NCBI GenBank assembly: GCA_038199755.1
Contig: JBBPYR010000027.1
Span: forward strand, 1-51,156
DNA from: JBBPYR01 sp038199755
GTDB lineage: Bacteria > Chloroflexota > Ktedonobacteria > Ktedonobacterales > Ktedonobacteraceae
Length of the DNA stretch: 51,156 bases
Direction: 5' to 3'
Below are positions 17,477-25,319 of the stretch, one piece after another (within the stretch, counting starts at the first letter, position 1; each line of letters opens with the position of its first letter). A program made the position numbers and the translations under genes. Under the pieces are notes generated by a model that did not search any database, was not told the DNA's origin, and saw nothing but the letters and a program-made list of their open reading frames with translations.

Positions 17477-18439
17477 ATGATTGATACGTTTATGGCAGTC
17501 TGGAATCAGCAACAAAAGAGGCGCGGACTTACACTCTTCACTGTTTTTCTTGTGATGTGTATCAGTGTATCCCTACTTTTGGTTATAGGCAGTAATTTGT
17601 TCGGGCAACATCACACACCACGAGGTGGCGGATCACATCCGGTCGCGGCAGCCCAGACAACTGTGACCGCGCCCTCGACTGCAATGGCTGTGACAGCTAC
17701 TGCAAGTGTGGGAATAACGCCGACGGTAAGCGTGCAGGCACAGACTTGTATTACGACACCTGCCGTTCGCGCATCAGCTACAGATAATGTGAATGTCAAT
17801 GCGAACAATAGGCAAGTCACGGCCACCACATCGCTCAAGGGGAAGGGGCCAGCGATCACCCCGACAACACAGCCAAAGATGACCCCAACCCCTAAGCCGA
17901 CGGTTCGTGTGACGCCAGTTGTGACGCCAACTGCTGTACCGACAAGCGTTCCTACTGTGGTGGCGACGCCACCACCTTCGCCAACCGTGGTAGCAACACC
18001 TACGGATATGCCAACCGTGGTAGCAACGACGCCCTCGCCGACTGTGGGCACAACGGCAACACCCAGCGTTATAGCTGTTGTGACGGCAACACCCAGTGTG
18101 GTAGCTGCTGTGGCAACGAGAGATACGCGCGATGGTGGAGGCGGACCAGGTGTACCAAGTGGGCAAAATGGTGGAGGTGGACCAGGCGGGCCGGGTGGAG
18201 ACCCCACTAGTACCAGTGTGGTGCAGGCACAAGCTACTCAGCAGGGAACGCTGGGGGGTGGCAAGACTGGAAAAACCGACGGTGGCTGCCTGACTGGAAG
18301 TATTGGCATACTTACTACACCAGATGCGCTGACGACGATTGGACGCAATATCGGCGTTATTCTGGGAGGTGGCTTGTTAGGAACCATCCTTTTTTATGCC
18401 GCGATGGGTGTTGCGGTGAGGAAAAGAATGTCCAGCTAG
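17477..18439 (+). CDS. Thr/Pro-rich stalk protein with membrane segments at both ends
   Basis: A 320-aa protein. There is one N-terminal membrane segment (residues about 17-38, LTLFTVFLVMCISVSLLLVI), a roughly 180-residue Thr/Pro/Val-rich region with degenerate PTVVATP-type repeats, then Gly-rich GGGGPG repeats. A C-terminal segment, VILGGGLLGTILFYAAMG, is followed by RKR. The tail looks like a cell-wall sorting signal but no LPXTG is present. I chose ATG 17477 because AGGAG lies at 17464-17468; the frame is open from 17447. A surface-exposed, glycosylatable stalk is the likely form. The opposite-strand open frame (17611-18207) is a composition artefact. Confidence 0.6.
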   Translation: MIDTFMAVWNQQQKRRGLTLFTVFLVMCISVSLLLVIGSNLFGQHHTPRGGGSHPVAAAQTTVTAPSTAMAVTATASVGITPTVSVQAQTCITTPAVRASATDNVNVNANNRQVTATTSLKGKGPAITPTTQPKMTPTPKPTVRVTPVVTPTAVPTSVPTVVATPPPSPTVVATPTDMPTVVATTPSPTVGTTATPSVIAVVTATPSVVAAVATRDTRDGGGGPGVPSGQNGGGGPGGPGGDPTSTSVVQAQATQQGTLGGGKTGKTDGGCLTGSIGILTTPDALTTIGRNIGVILGGGLLGTILFYAAMGVAVRKRMSS

Positions 18440-18440
18440 A

Positions 18441-18475
18441 AAAAGAGCGGCCTCCGTTTTCGAGGCCGCTCTTTT
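18441..18475. terminator. Bidirectional terminator between convergent genes
   Basis: A 14-bp perfect stem (18441-18454 with 18462-18475), G+C-rich in its upper part with A and T runs at its base on both strands. It separates the stalk-protein gene (plus) from the anti-sigma gene (minus), whose stop codon abuts it. Confidence 0.85.
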
Positions 18476-19228
18476 TTATGCTGATTTTTTAATCGTACTT
18501 TCTGCTAATACCGGCCCCTTTGGTGAGAGGGGTGTTGCCTGTGGCCCTGCTTCTATACTAATGGCTGCAGCATCAAAACCCTTCACGTTGCCAGGATAAC
18601 CAATGGTGGCGACCCCGTTGTTCATATTGAGCAAGCCGATACTGACGGGTTGCTTGCCCTGAATGAGCCAACCTTGGTAGACTTGTGCTCCCTGCGCTTG
18701 ACGCAGACCACGTACCTTGATGACCGTGACATCTTGTTGTGGGAAGTAGATGACATCGCCTGTAATAGTTGAGTTGGTGGCTAAGCCTTTCATCGCGTAC
18801 GTTATGGGCGTGTTGCCAGATAACGCACTTATTTGGTGTTGTAAAGAGATATTCCACGCGGTCAGACCACCAGAAAGCAGAAAGAAGATCACAGCGGCAG
18901 CCGCGATGAGCGGCGTACCCCAACGTTGCCATGTCGAGCGACGGCGCATTGGTTGTGGGCGTGGGGTCAGCGGTATGGGCTGTGTTGGCTGCACTGTTGA
19001 GCTACGGGTATCGCTGATAGCAGACAACACCCGTTCCTTGAGGGCAGGTGATGGGTCGATCTGATGAACAGATAACGGTAAAAGGTCCACTACCGAACGT
19101 AATTCACGTATTATCTGAGGGCAGTTGGGGCATTGTGCCAGATGCTCATCGGCCTCGCGCCGCTCTTCGGGCGTAATGGCATCTAACACGTAAGCTCCCG
19201 ACAGCTCTTCTAATTCTTCACAGGTCAT
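18476..19228 (-). CDS. RskA-like anti-sigma factor
   Basis: A 250-aa protein. The N-terminal zinc-binding anti-sigma domain has the HLAQCPNC motif (HxxxCxxC) after a TPEERREADEHL helix. A Pro-rich linker leads to one membrane segment (TPLIAAAAVIFFLLSGGLTAW, about residues 105-127). The outer C-terminal domain carries the RskA pattern, with YQGWLIQGKQPVSIG and the closing AISIEAGPQATPLSPKGPV. Such proteins hold a group 4 sigma factor at the membrane until cleaved. No sigma gene is adjacent: its upstream neighbour is a protein kinase 249 nt away. GGAGAGG precedes the start. Confidence 0.85.
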   Translation of the reverse strand: MTCEELEELSGAYVLDAITPEERREADEHLAQCPNCPQIIRELRSVVDLLPLSVHQIDPSPALKERVLSAISDTRSSTVQPTQPIPLTPRPQPMRRRSTWQRWGTPLIAAAAVIFFLLSGGLTAWNISLQHQISALSGNTPITYAMKGLATNSTITGDVIYFPQQDVTVIKVRGLRQAQGAQVYQGWLIQGKQPVSIGLLNMNNGVATIGYPGNVKGFDAAAISIEAGPQATPLSPKGPVLAESTIKKSA

Positions 19229-19456
19229 AGTGGCCTCTCCATTTCATCGTATTGACCTTTATTACGTCAGAAATTGCTGAGTAGATTACATTATAGGAAA
19301 TAAGGCACTAATTGGCTAGTTGTGAGAAGGTTGCTTGCTTTTCTTGTATCTTATCACACTATATAAAAATACGTTTTTCCCCGCAACGAGTTCTATCCCA
19401 CTTGATTATGGGATGTTTGCGGTCAAGCAGGATGGAGAAATGGTGAAACGGCTATT

Positions 19457-19524
19457 GGATGCCCACAAGTGACATCCCTACTGGGAACGCGGATGCCCAC
19501 AAGGGACATCTCTATTGAGTTGCG
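19457..19524 (-). repeat. Two 34-bp tandem hairpin-repeat units at the kinase 3' end
   Basis: Two units of 34 nt (19457-19490 and 19491-19524) share their first two-thirds (GGATGCCCACAAGKGACATC). On the minus strand each forms a short hairpin GGATGTCC-CTTGT-GGGCATCC (unit 1 carries one change). The kinase's last residues (RDVPCGHP) and its TAG stop (19478-19480) come from the repeat. A CCCTTG/CAAGGG core recurs near 39171, 41541 and 51107. No terminator-like run is seen in the 19229-19456 gap. Confidence 0.6.
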
Positions 19525-20545
19525 CTTTTAGGCCGGTCAGGATGGTGCTGAGGCGGATGTGGGCGCGTTCCGTCAGGGTGGGTGCGTAGAGGGCCTGTGT
19601 ATAGGCATCGATAAGATGTTGCGCGCTTTGGAAACGGAAGGCGGGTTCTTTTTCCAACGCGCACAGCACAACTTGTTCAATGGCACGTGGGAGCGTGGTG
19701 TTGATAAGTGATAGGGGCATTGGTTGCTCATAGAGATGTTTGCGGCAGATATCTATAGCGTTCTCGCCATCAAAGGGAACAAAGCCGGTGAGCATTTCGT
19801 AGAGCAGAATACCCACCGCGTAGATGTCGCTGCTTTCGCTGCCATATCCCTGATACAGTTCTGGTGCCATGTAGATTGGGGTGCCCATGATGCGTCCATT
19901 GACAATGGTTTCTTCATCAATAATCGCGGCGATGCCGAAGTCTGCCAGATAGAGATGGCCATCCTCGTCCAGTAGAATATTGCTTGGCTTGATATCACGG
20001 TGTAATAGGCCGCGCTCATGCATGTATTGCACGGCGGTTCCCAGTTGTTCCAGTAGGGACCCAGCCTCTTCAATGCTCAATACTTCTTTGGCGAGCCGAT
20101 CCTGAAGTGTGCCGCCAGAAATATAAGGCATGACGAGGTAGGCGTAGTTTTCTTCATAGCCAACATCGAGCAAGGGCAATATATGCTCATGGTGCAGCAT
20201 GCTCATAATCTCTACTTCACGCTCAAATTGCGTGCGCAAGCGACTGTGCCTGTCTCCTGCCAGATCAACGATCTTGAGTGCAACCAGCTGTTGTGTTTGT
20301 TCATGATAGCCCAGATAGATGCTTGCCATGCTGCTCTGCATCAAGTGGCGGCGCAAGCGATAGTGGCCGAGCAGTGCGCCGGGCTGGAGCTGCTGGCGAT
20401 GTGAGGGATGTACGAACTGTTTCCCACTGGCATGTGACGCGTCAGGCGTAGTGTGTGTATCAACGTGAGCAGCTATCCGTTGCTGTGGGGATGAGCTAAA
20501 TGCATGCTGAGATGTAGGTGTGGTGCGTTTAGAAATAGTTCGCAT
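19478..20545 (-). CDS. Serine/threonine protein kinase (Hanks type), with atypical glycine loop
   Basis: A 355-aa soluble kinase. Visible motifs: VALK with Lys91, helix-C Glu110 (FEREVEIM), catalytic HRD at 182-184 with Lys186 and Asn189, DFG at 202-204 and the MAPELY motif. The nucleotide-binding loop is degenerate: LMQSSMASIYLG replaces the usual GxGxxGxV, with none of the loop glycines. The N-terminal 50 residues are Ser/Thr/His-rich and probably disordered; the C-terminus lacks the membrane segment common in this group. The last residues are encoded by a hairpin repeat. It lies upstream of the RskA-like gene in the same direction, but with a 249-nt gap. Confidence 0.85.
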   Translation of the reverse strand: MRTISKRTTPTSQHAFSSSPQQRIAAHVDTHTTPDASHASGKQFVHPSHRQQLQPGALLGHYRLRRHLMQSSMASIYLGYHEQTQQLVALKIVDLAGDRHSRLRTQFEREVEIMSMLHHEHILPLLDVGYEENYAYLVMPYISGGTLQDRLAKEVLSIEEAGSLLEQLGTAVQYMHERGLLHRDIKPSNILLDEDGHLYLADFGIAAIIDEETIVNGRIMGTPIYMAPELYQGYGSESSDIYAVGILLYEMLTGFVPFDGENAIDICRKHLYEQPMPLSLINTTLPRAIEQVVLCALEKEPAFRFQSAQHLIDAYTQALYAPTLTERAHIRLSTILTGLKAQLNRDVPCGHPRSQ

Positions 20546-20623
20546 CGCTTGTGTTTCCTGTCCTCAAAATAATAGAGCGTTGTAAATACTGCGGAGTTAG
20601 ACGACAGGCCAATAAAAAAGTCA

Positions 20624-20697
20624 CTATAAAGGAGAGATGACAATGACACCCGTGCTAAGTGCTCAGCACGGGTGTCATTGTCATCTCTCCTTTATAG
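20624..20697. terminator. 33-bp perfect hairpin after the asparagine synthase gene
   Basis: Arms 20624-20656 and 20665-20697 are perfectly complementary, with an 8-nt loop, 12 nt beyond the asnB stop. It probably ends asnB transcription (minus strand). It lies upstream of the kinase gene. Confidence 0.75.
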
Positions 20698-20709
20698 AAA
20701 GGCTGGCTA

Positions 20710-22668
20710 TTAGGAGAACAGATGTACAGGCGAGGCTGGCAGTGCTATTTTGCTTGCTGACGGTATATACTGCTCTACCCACAGTTGGAAGATGAGCAGT
20801 TGCCACAGCTTATGCGCGTGGTCGCGGCTTCCATTCAGATGCTCTTGCACGAGTCGCTGCACATAGCTAGGTGAGAAGATGCCTTGTTCTTTGAGGCGCG
20901 CAGGTGCCAGCGTATCTTGTAGCAGGTCGCGCAGCTCATTGCGTAGCCACAGCTTATAAGGAATGTTGAAGCCGAGCTTGGGCCGATGCAAGGTTTCATA
21001 GGGCAACTTACTTTTGACGACCTGGCGTAGCAGGTGTTTGCTTCCCAGCTTGTGCATGCGCAGCGACGTGGGGAGACGTGCCGCGAACTCGACCAACGTG
21101 TAGTCGAGGAAGGGACCGCGTGCCTCAAGTGAGTTTGCCATGCTCATGCGATCTACCTTAAAGAGAATATCATCTGGCAGGTAGCGTTTGATATCCACAT
21201 ATTGTTGCTGGTCAAGCTGCTGGGAACTGCCACTACTAGCAAGTAGCACGAGCAGGCGTGGATCGCAGGCTGGAATGCGTTCCTCATCTGAAATAGTGAG
21301 GAGTTGTGCGAGTTCGTCGTCTTGCCAGAAGAGTTGCCAGCGCGTGTGTTGTAACGCTGGCGGCAGGGCTGCGCCATGCAACAGGCGACGTGTGCTGTTG
21401 AGAATACCCTTCTTTTTGGCCGTCGGTGGAATATGTGCCGCGAGTGTGCCGATGCGTTGCCGCAGTTGCTGTGGCAGGTGGTCGAGCGTCTGGGCAGCAA
21501 AATGCTGTGCGCGGTAGGTATCATAGCCTGCGAAGAGTTCATCGCCGCCATCGCCAGCCAGAACGACGGTTACATGTTGCCGTGCCATCTGCGACACTAG
21601 ATAGGTAGGGAGTACTGAGGCGTCGGCAAACGGTTCGTCAAGCATCGTCGTGATGTGTTGCAGCAAGTCTTGAATGTTGGGTTGCAGAACTTCTTCATGG
21701 TGCTCCGTCTGAAAATGGCGTGCAACCAGGCCAGCATACTCTAATTCATTAAAGGTCTTTTCCCCAAAACCAATGCTGAATGTTTTGAGTTGGCGTGTGC
21801 TCGTTTCGGCCATCATCGCCACGACACTACTAGAATCGGTGCCACCGCTCAGGAAGACACCAAGTGGTACATCACTGATAAGTCGACGTTTGACGGCAGC
21901 TTTGAGTAGGCTTGCGAGTTCCTCTTCGTAGTTTGCTAACGAGCGGCTATTCTTGCTTGCGCGAAACTGCACATCCCAGTAGCAACGTGGTCGCCAGTTG
22001 TCAACGTTCGTGCCTTTGTCTCTGCCAGCAAGCGAAATCTCAAGATAGTGGCCCGCAGGCAATTTGCGAACATGCTGAAAGATGCTGTCCGGCGATGCGA
22101 TGTACTCATATGCCAGATAAGACTGGAGTGCTTGCAGGTTGAGTTGGCGCGGTACCTTTGGATAGGCCAGCAACGCCTTCAATTCAGACGCAAAGGCGAA
22201 ATGCTGCCCATCGCTCCAATAATAGAGTGGTTTGACGCCGATGCGATCACGTGCAATAAAGAGGCTTCGTTTGCGACTATCCCAGAGTGCAAAGGCGAAC
22301 ATGCCATTGAAGCGTTGCAAGCACTCACAGCCCCATTCCTCATAGGCGTGAAGAATGACCTCACTATCTGAGCGTGAGCGGAAGGTATGCCCTGCCAGCT
22401 CTAGCTCTGGTACCATTTCCTGAAAGTTATAGATTTCGCCGTTGAAGACGAGCCAGAGTGTCTCATCCTCGTTGGTCATGGGTTGATGTCCTGTGGGAGT
22501 GAGATCGATAATGGCGAGGCGGCAAAAGCCCAGACCAACACCCGCTTCACAAAGGTAGCCTTCGTCGTCGGGGCCACGGTGCCGTTGCGCGCTAATCATT
22601 TGCCGCAATAGCTGTTCTGATAGTACTTCTGGCTCTGATAGATTCACTATTCCACATATGCCACACAT
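20710..22668 (-). CDS. asnB: Glutamine-hydrolysing asparagine synthase
   Basis: A 652-aa two-domain enzyme. The mature N-terminus starts with Cys2 (MCGICGIVNL), the glutaminase nucleophile, and residues 1-210 form the class II amidotransferase domain (RHRGPDDEG, VFNGEIYNF). The synthetase domain has the PP-loop FLSGGTDSSSV at about residue 275. The family makes Asn from Asp with ATP and Gln. In polysaccharide loci close relatives amidate sugar acids or peptides rather than supplying Asn, and this gene is divergent from a glycosyltransferase row. That makes a cluster-specific amidotransferase possible (inference). Confidence 0.9.
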   Translation of the reverse strand: MCGICGIVNLSEPEVLSEQLLRQMISAQRHRGPDDEGYLCEAGVGLGFCRLAIIDLTPTGHQPMTNEDETLWLVFNGEIYNFQEMVPELELAGHTFRSRSDSEVILHAYEEWGCECLQRFNGMFAFALWDSRKRSLFIARDRIGVKPLYYWSDGQHFAFASELKALLAYPKVPRQLNLQALQSYLAYEYIASPDSIFQHVRKLPAGHYLEISLAGRDKGTNVDNWRPRCYWDVQFRASKNSRSLANYEEELASLLKAAVKRRLISDVPLGVFLSGGTDSSSVVAMMAETSTRQLKTFSIGFGEKTFNELEYAGLVARHFQTEHHEEVLQPNIQDLLQHITTMLDEPFADASVLPTYLVSQMARQHVTVVLAGDGGDELFAGYDTYRAQHFAAQTLDHLPQQLRQRIGTLAAHIPPTAKKKGILNSTRRLLHGAALPPALQHTRWQLFWQDDELAQLLTISDEERIPACDPRLLVLLASSGSSQQLDQQQYVDIKRYLPDDILFKVDRMSMANSLEARGPFLDYTLVEFAARLPTSLRMHKLGSKHLLRQVVKSKLPYETLHRPKLGFNIPYKLWLRNELRDLLQDTLAPARLKEQGIFSPSYVQRLVQEHLNGSRDHAHKLWQLLIFQLWVEQYIPSASKIALPASPVHLFS

Positions 22669-22886
22669 AACAATACTTCCCTTTCTCCTCTACACACATT
22701 AGCTATATCTTACTAATCCGCATGCACAGTGTACCATTTACCACTTTTGAACTAACTATAGTGGTATCAATGGGGGATATAAAGTGATACTTATCAATGC
22801 TTGAGGTGAGCGCGTCGACTCTTTTTACGCTCAAGATAGATACATTTAGATATAGTGCATGGAAAAATCCCTGTTAATCTTTATAA
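22669..22886. promoter_or_regulatory. Divergent control region of asnB and the glycosyltransferase row
   Basis: CCATTTACCAC (22734-22744) is an imperfect inverted partner of GTGGTATCAATGG (22761-22773), and TGATACTTATCA (22785-22796) is palindromic. These could be operators for a regulator of both directions. I could not fix clear -35/-10 pairs. Confidence 0.3.
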
Positions 22887-22931
22887 TTGTCAATTGAAGG
22901 GATTGTAGTCGATTGTCTTTGGGAAGAAGGA

Positions 22932-24020
22932 ATGATGATACGTAGTGAAGAGCAGCAACGACACGTGCAACTGTCTGTGATTGTGCCGTTATACAACGAA
23001 GAAGAGAATGTGCCGCTTTTTCATACCAGCTTGCATAGGGTGCTGCGAGAGCAGCATATCAGCTATGAGGTTGTGTATGTGGATGATGGCAGTGCAGATG
23101 AAACGTTTCTTCGCTTAGAATACCTTGCAATGACAGATCAACATGTGCGCGTAGTGCGTCTGCGCCGTAACTTTGGCCAAACAGCTGCGATGGCGGCTGG
23201 CGTGGCCCATAGCACAGGGGATGTGCTGATATTCATGGATGGAGATTTGCAGAATGATCCTATCGATATCCCGCGCCTCTTAGCCAAGTTGGATGCGGGT
23301 TATGATGTGGTCAGCGGCTGGCGCAGGCATCGTAAAGATGCTCATGTGAGTCGAAAGCTCCCCTCAATGATAGCGAATCGCTTGATCGCGAAAGTAACGG
23401 GGGTGTATTTGCATGATTATGGCTGCACCCTCAAAGCGTATCGGCGTGAGGTATTTCAACACCTGCGCTTGTACGGTGAGATGCATCGCTTTCTCCCGGC
23501 TTATGCTTCTCTGGTAGGCGCGCGTATTACGGAGCTAGAGGTAGAGCATCATGCTCGTCAGTTTGGTGTCTCAAAATATGGTATTTCACGGACTTTCCGT
23601 GTGTTGCTTGATCTCGTGACCTTCAAAATCTTGGGGAAGTTTGCGGCGAAGCCATTGCATGCATTTGGGGTTCCTGCTCTGGGAGCACTGTCTCTGGGAG
23701 CATGTTCATTGGCGATCCTGCTCATACAAATGCTATTGAATAGCGGTCTATTTGCAAAAAAGCGCAAAAAAGCGGGTCAGAAGCTGCATCGGCGGCGTCA
23801 AGAGGGACAAGGATTTCTGCTTCTTCTCTCCGTCCTGTTTTCTGGTCTGGGCATACAGTTTATTATGCTTGGCTTATTGGCTGAGCTATTAATGCGTACC
23901 TATCACGAGTCTCAGGGCAAAACTCCTTATATTGTGAGAACAGTGCTACCCGCACAAGAGGGCGTGGCAGAGGGTGCCGCACTTACATCTTCCTACATAT
24001 CACAGTTATTAATAGATTAA
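22932..24020 (+). CDS. GT2 glycosyltransferase (polyprenyl-phosphate sugar synthase type)
   Basis: A 362-aa protein starting at ATG 22932 or 22935 behind AGAAGG; the frame also opens at a TTG at 22887. The GT2 fold is clear: SVIVPLYNEEENVPLF, VDDGSADET, the DXD-like MDGDLQNDP, and FGVSKYG near the acceptor site. Two C-terminal membrane segments (about 255-275 and 295-330) with a basic loop place it with dolichol/undecaprenyl-phosphate mannose or glucose synthases such as GtrB. The likely reaction is transfer of a sugar from a nucleotide donor to a lipid carrier on the inner face of the membrane, which a GT39-type enzyme then uses outside. One lies in this row (30342). Confidence 0.85.
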   Translation: MMIRSEEQQRHVQLSVIVPLYNEEENVPLFHTSLHRVLREQHISYEVVYVDDGSADETFLRLEYLAMTDQHVRVVRLRRNFGQTAAMAAGVAHSTGDVLIFMDGDLQNDPIDIPRLLAKLDAGYDVVSGWRRHRKDAHVSRKLPSMIANRLIAKVTGVYLHDYGCTLKAYRREVFQHLRLYGEMHRFLPAYASLVGARITELEVEHHARQFGVSKYGISRTFRVLLDLVTFKILGKFAAKPLHAFGVPALGALSLGACSLAILLIQMLLNSGLFAKKRKKAGQKLHRRRQEGQGFLLLLSVLFSGLGIQFIMLGLLAELLMRTYHESQGKTPYIVRTVLPAQEGVAEGAALTSSYISQLLID

Positions 24021-24104
24021 ATAATACGATGAGCTGGTATCCCTCATCATTTTTGTCATGGGTTGAAGTTGAAGTGGTTTGAGACTCGGAAAGAGAACAC
24101 CTCT

Positions 24105-25295
24105 ATGCGAATATTAATGATTGCCCCTGAACCTTTTTTAGAGCCTCGTGGCACACCGTTTAGCGTGTACCACCGTGCCAAAGCATTGGTGACGCTGGGC
24201 TATGAGGTTGATCTGGTGACCTATCCCATCGGGAAACGCGTCTCTTTGCCTGGGCTGTACGTGTATCGTACACCTGCACTCCCCGGCTTACATCATGTGA
24301 AGATTGGGCCATCGCTCGCGAAATTGCCGCTGGACGCATTACTCTTTGCAATGGCGGTCGGGCGACTATGTCAGAGACGTTATGCCTATCTGCACACGCA
24401 TGAGGAAGCAGGGGCGATGGGTGCCGTACTCTCTGCCGTGTTTGGTTGCAAACACCTCTATGATATGCATTCCGATCTCTCACAGCAAATGGCTAACTTC
24501 GCCCTGCTCAAAAAAGGGAGCGTATGGAGCCACATGTTGGTACGTGCGATGGAGGCGATACAAGCCTGGATTGTGCGTCGGGCCGATGCCGTAATCGCGA
24601 TTTGCCCCGATCTGGAAAAGACCGTCAAACGGCTAGCACCGAGTAAGCCTGTCTATATGATCGAGAACGTTGCCGTTGACGAGGCGTTGCCCATGGCACA
24701 GGCTGAAGAGATAGCGGCTTTGCGGCAGCAATGGCAGCTGGGAGCTGGGCCTGTGTTGCTGTATACGGGCACGTTCGAGCACTACCAAGGGATGGAATTG
24801 CTGCTTCACAGCGTGGCTACCGTTTGTGAGGCGTTTCCCCTGGCGCGTTATGTGATTGTTGGTGGTCGCCCAGAGCAAGTGGAGCAACAACGCCAGCTGG
24901 CACAGGCATTGGGCGTGGAGCTATATGTGCGCTTTGTCGGTCAACGCCCACTAGAAGAGATGCCGCGTTACATGGCTCTGGCCGATATTTTGCTCAGCCC
25001 ACGCAGCGAGGGAACGAATACACCCTTAAAGCTGTATACCTACCTGCGCTCCGGCAAGCCAATTCTCGCAACAGCTATTCTTTCACACACACAGATATTG
25101 CATGCTGAGAGCGCGAAGTTGGTCGCACCGACCGCGGAAGGGTTGGCGCAAGGAGCATTGGAGCTATTGCGCGACACGCAGCAGGCGAACGCGTTGGGCG
25201 AAGCTGGCCGCCAACTCGCTGAGGAGCAGTATAGCTGGCCTGTGTTCCTCGAAAAGAACCGCCGTGCTTATGCTGATTTTATTACTATTCGCTAG
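24105..25295 (+). CDS. GT4-family glycosyltransferase
   Basis: A 396-aa GT-B enzyme. The N-terminal half has the GT4 opening MRILMIAPEPFLEPRGTPFS with a YHRAKAL helix, and THEEAGAMGA. The C-terminal half has VLLYTGTFEHYQGMELLL and the nucleotide-sugar site SEGTNTPLKLYTYL followed by RSGKPILAT. No signal or strong membrane segment is seen. ATG 24105 follows GGAAAGAG (24089-24096); the TTG at 24063 is less likely. The sugar donor cannot be read. It is followed within 25 nt by the epimerase. Confidence 0.85.
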   Translation: MRILMIAPEPFLEPRGTPFSVYHRAKALVTLGYEVDLVTYPIGKRVSLPGLYVYRTPALPGLHHVKIGPSLAKLPLDALLFAMAVGRLCQRRYAYLHTHEEAGAMGAVLSAVFGCKHLYDMHSDLSQQMANFALLKKGSVWSHMLVRAMEAIQAWIVRRADAVIAICPDLEKTVKRLAPSKPVYMIENVAVDEALPMAQAEEIAALRQQWQLGAGPVLLYTGTFEHYQGMELLLHSVATVCEAFPLARYVIVGGRPEQVEQQRQLAQALGVELYVRFVGQRPLEEMPRYMALADILLSPRSEGTNTPLKLYTYLRSGKPILATAILSHTQILHAESAKLVAPTAEGLAQGALELLRDTQQANALGEAGRQLAEEQYSWPVFLEKNRRAYADFITIR

Positions 25296-25319
25296 CATGG
25301 TTCAAGATATGGAGTACAT

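Noticed and set aside
17611..18207. 198-aa open frame on the minus strand opposite the stalk protein
   Set aside because: Its Gly/Val/Thr composition is the mirror of the Thr/Pro repeats on the plus strand, and the plus-strand gene has a good start and a membrane segment.
22887..22931. TTG starts extending several genes (22887, 24063, 35287, 1500, 2350)
   Set aside because: In each case an in-frame ATG downstream has the better ribosome-binding site or overlaps the previous stop, and the extra residues match no family.
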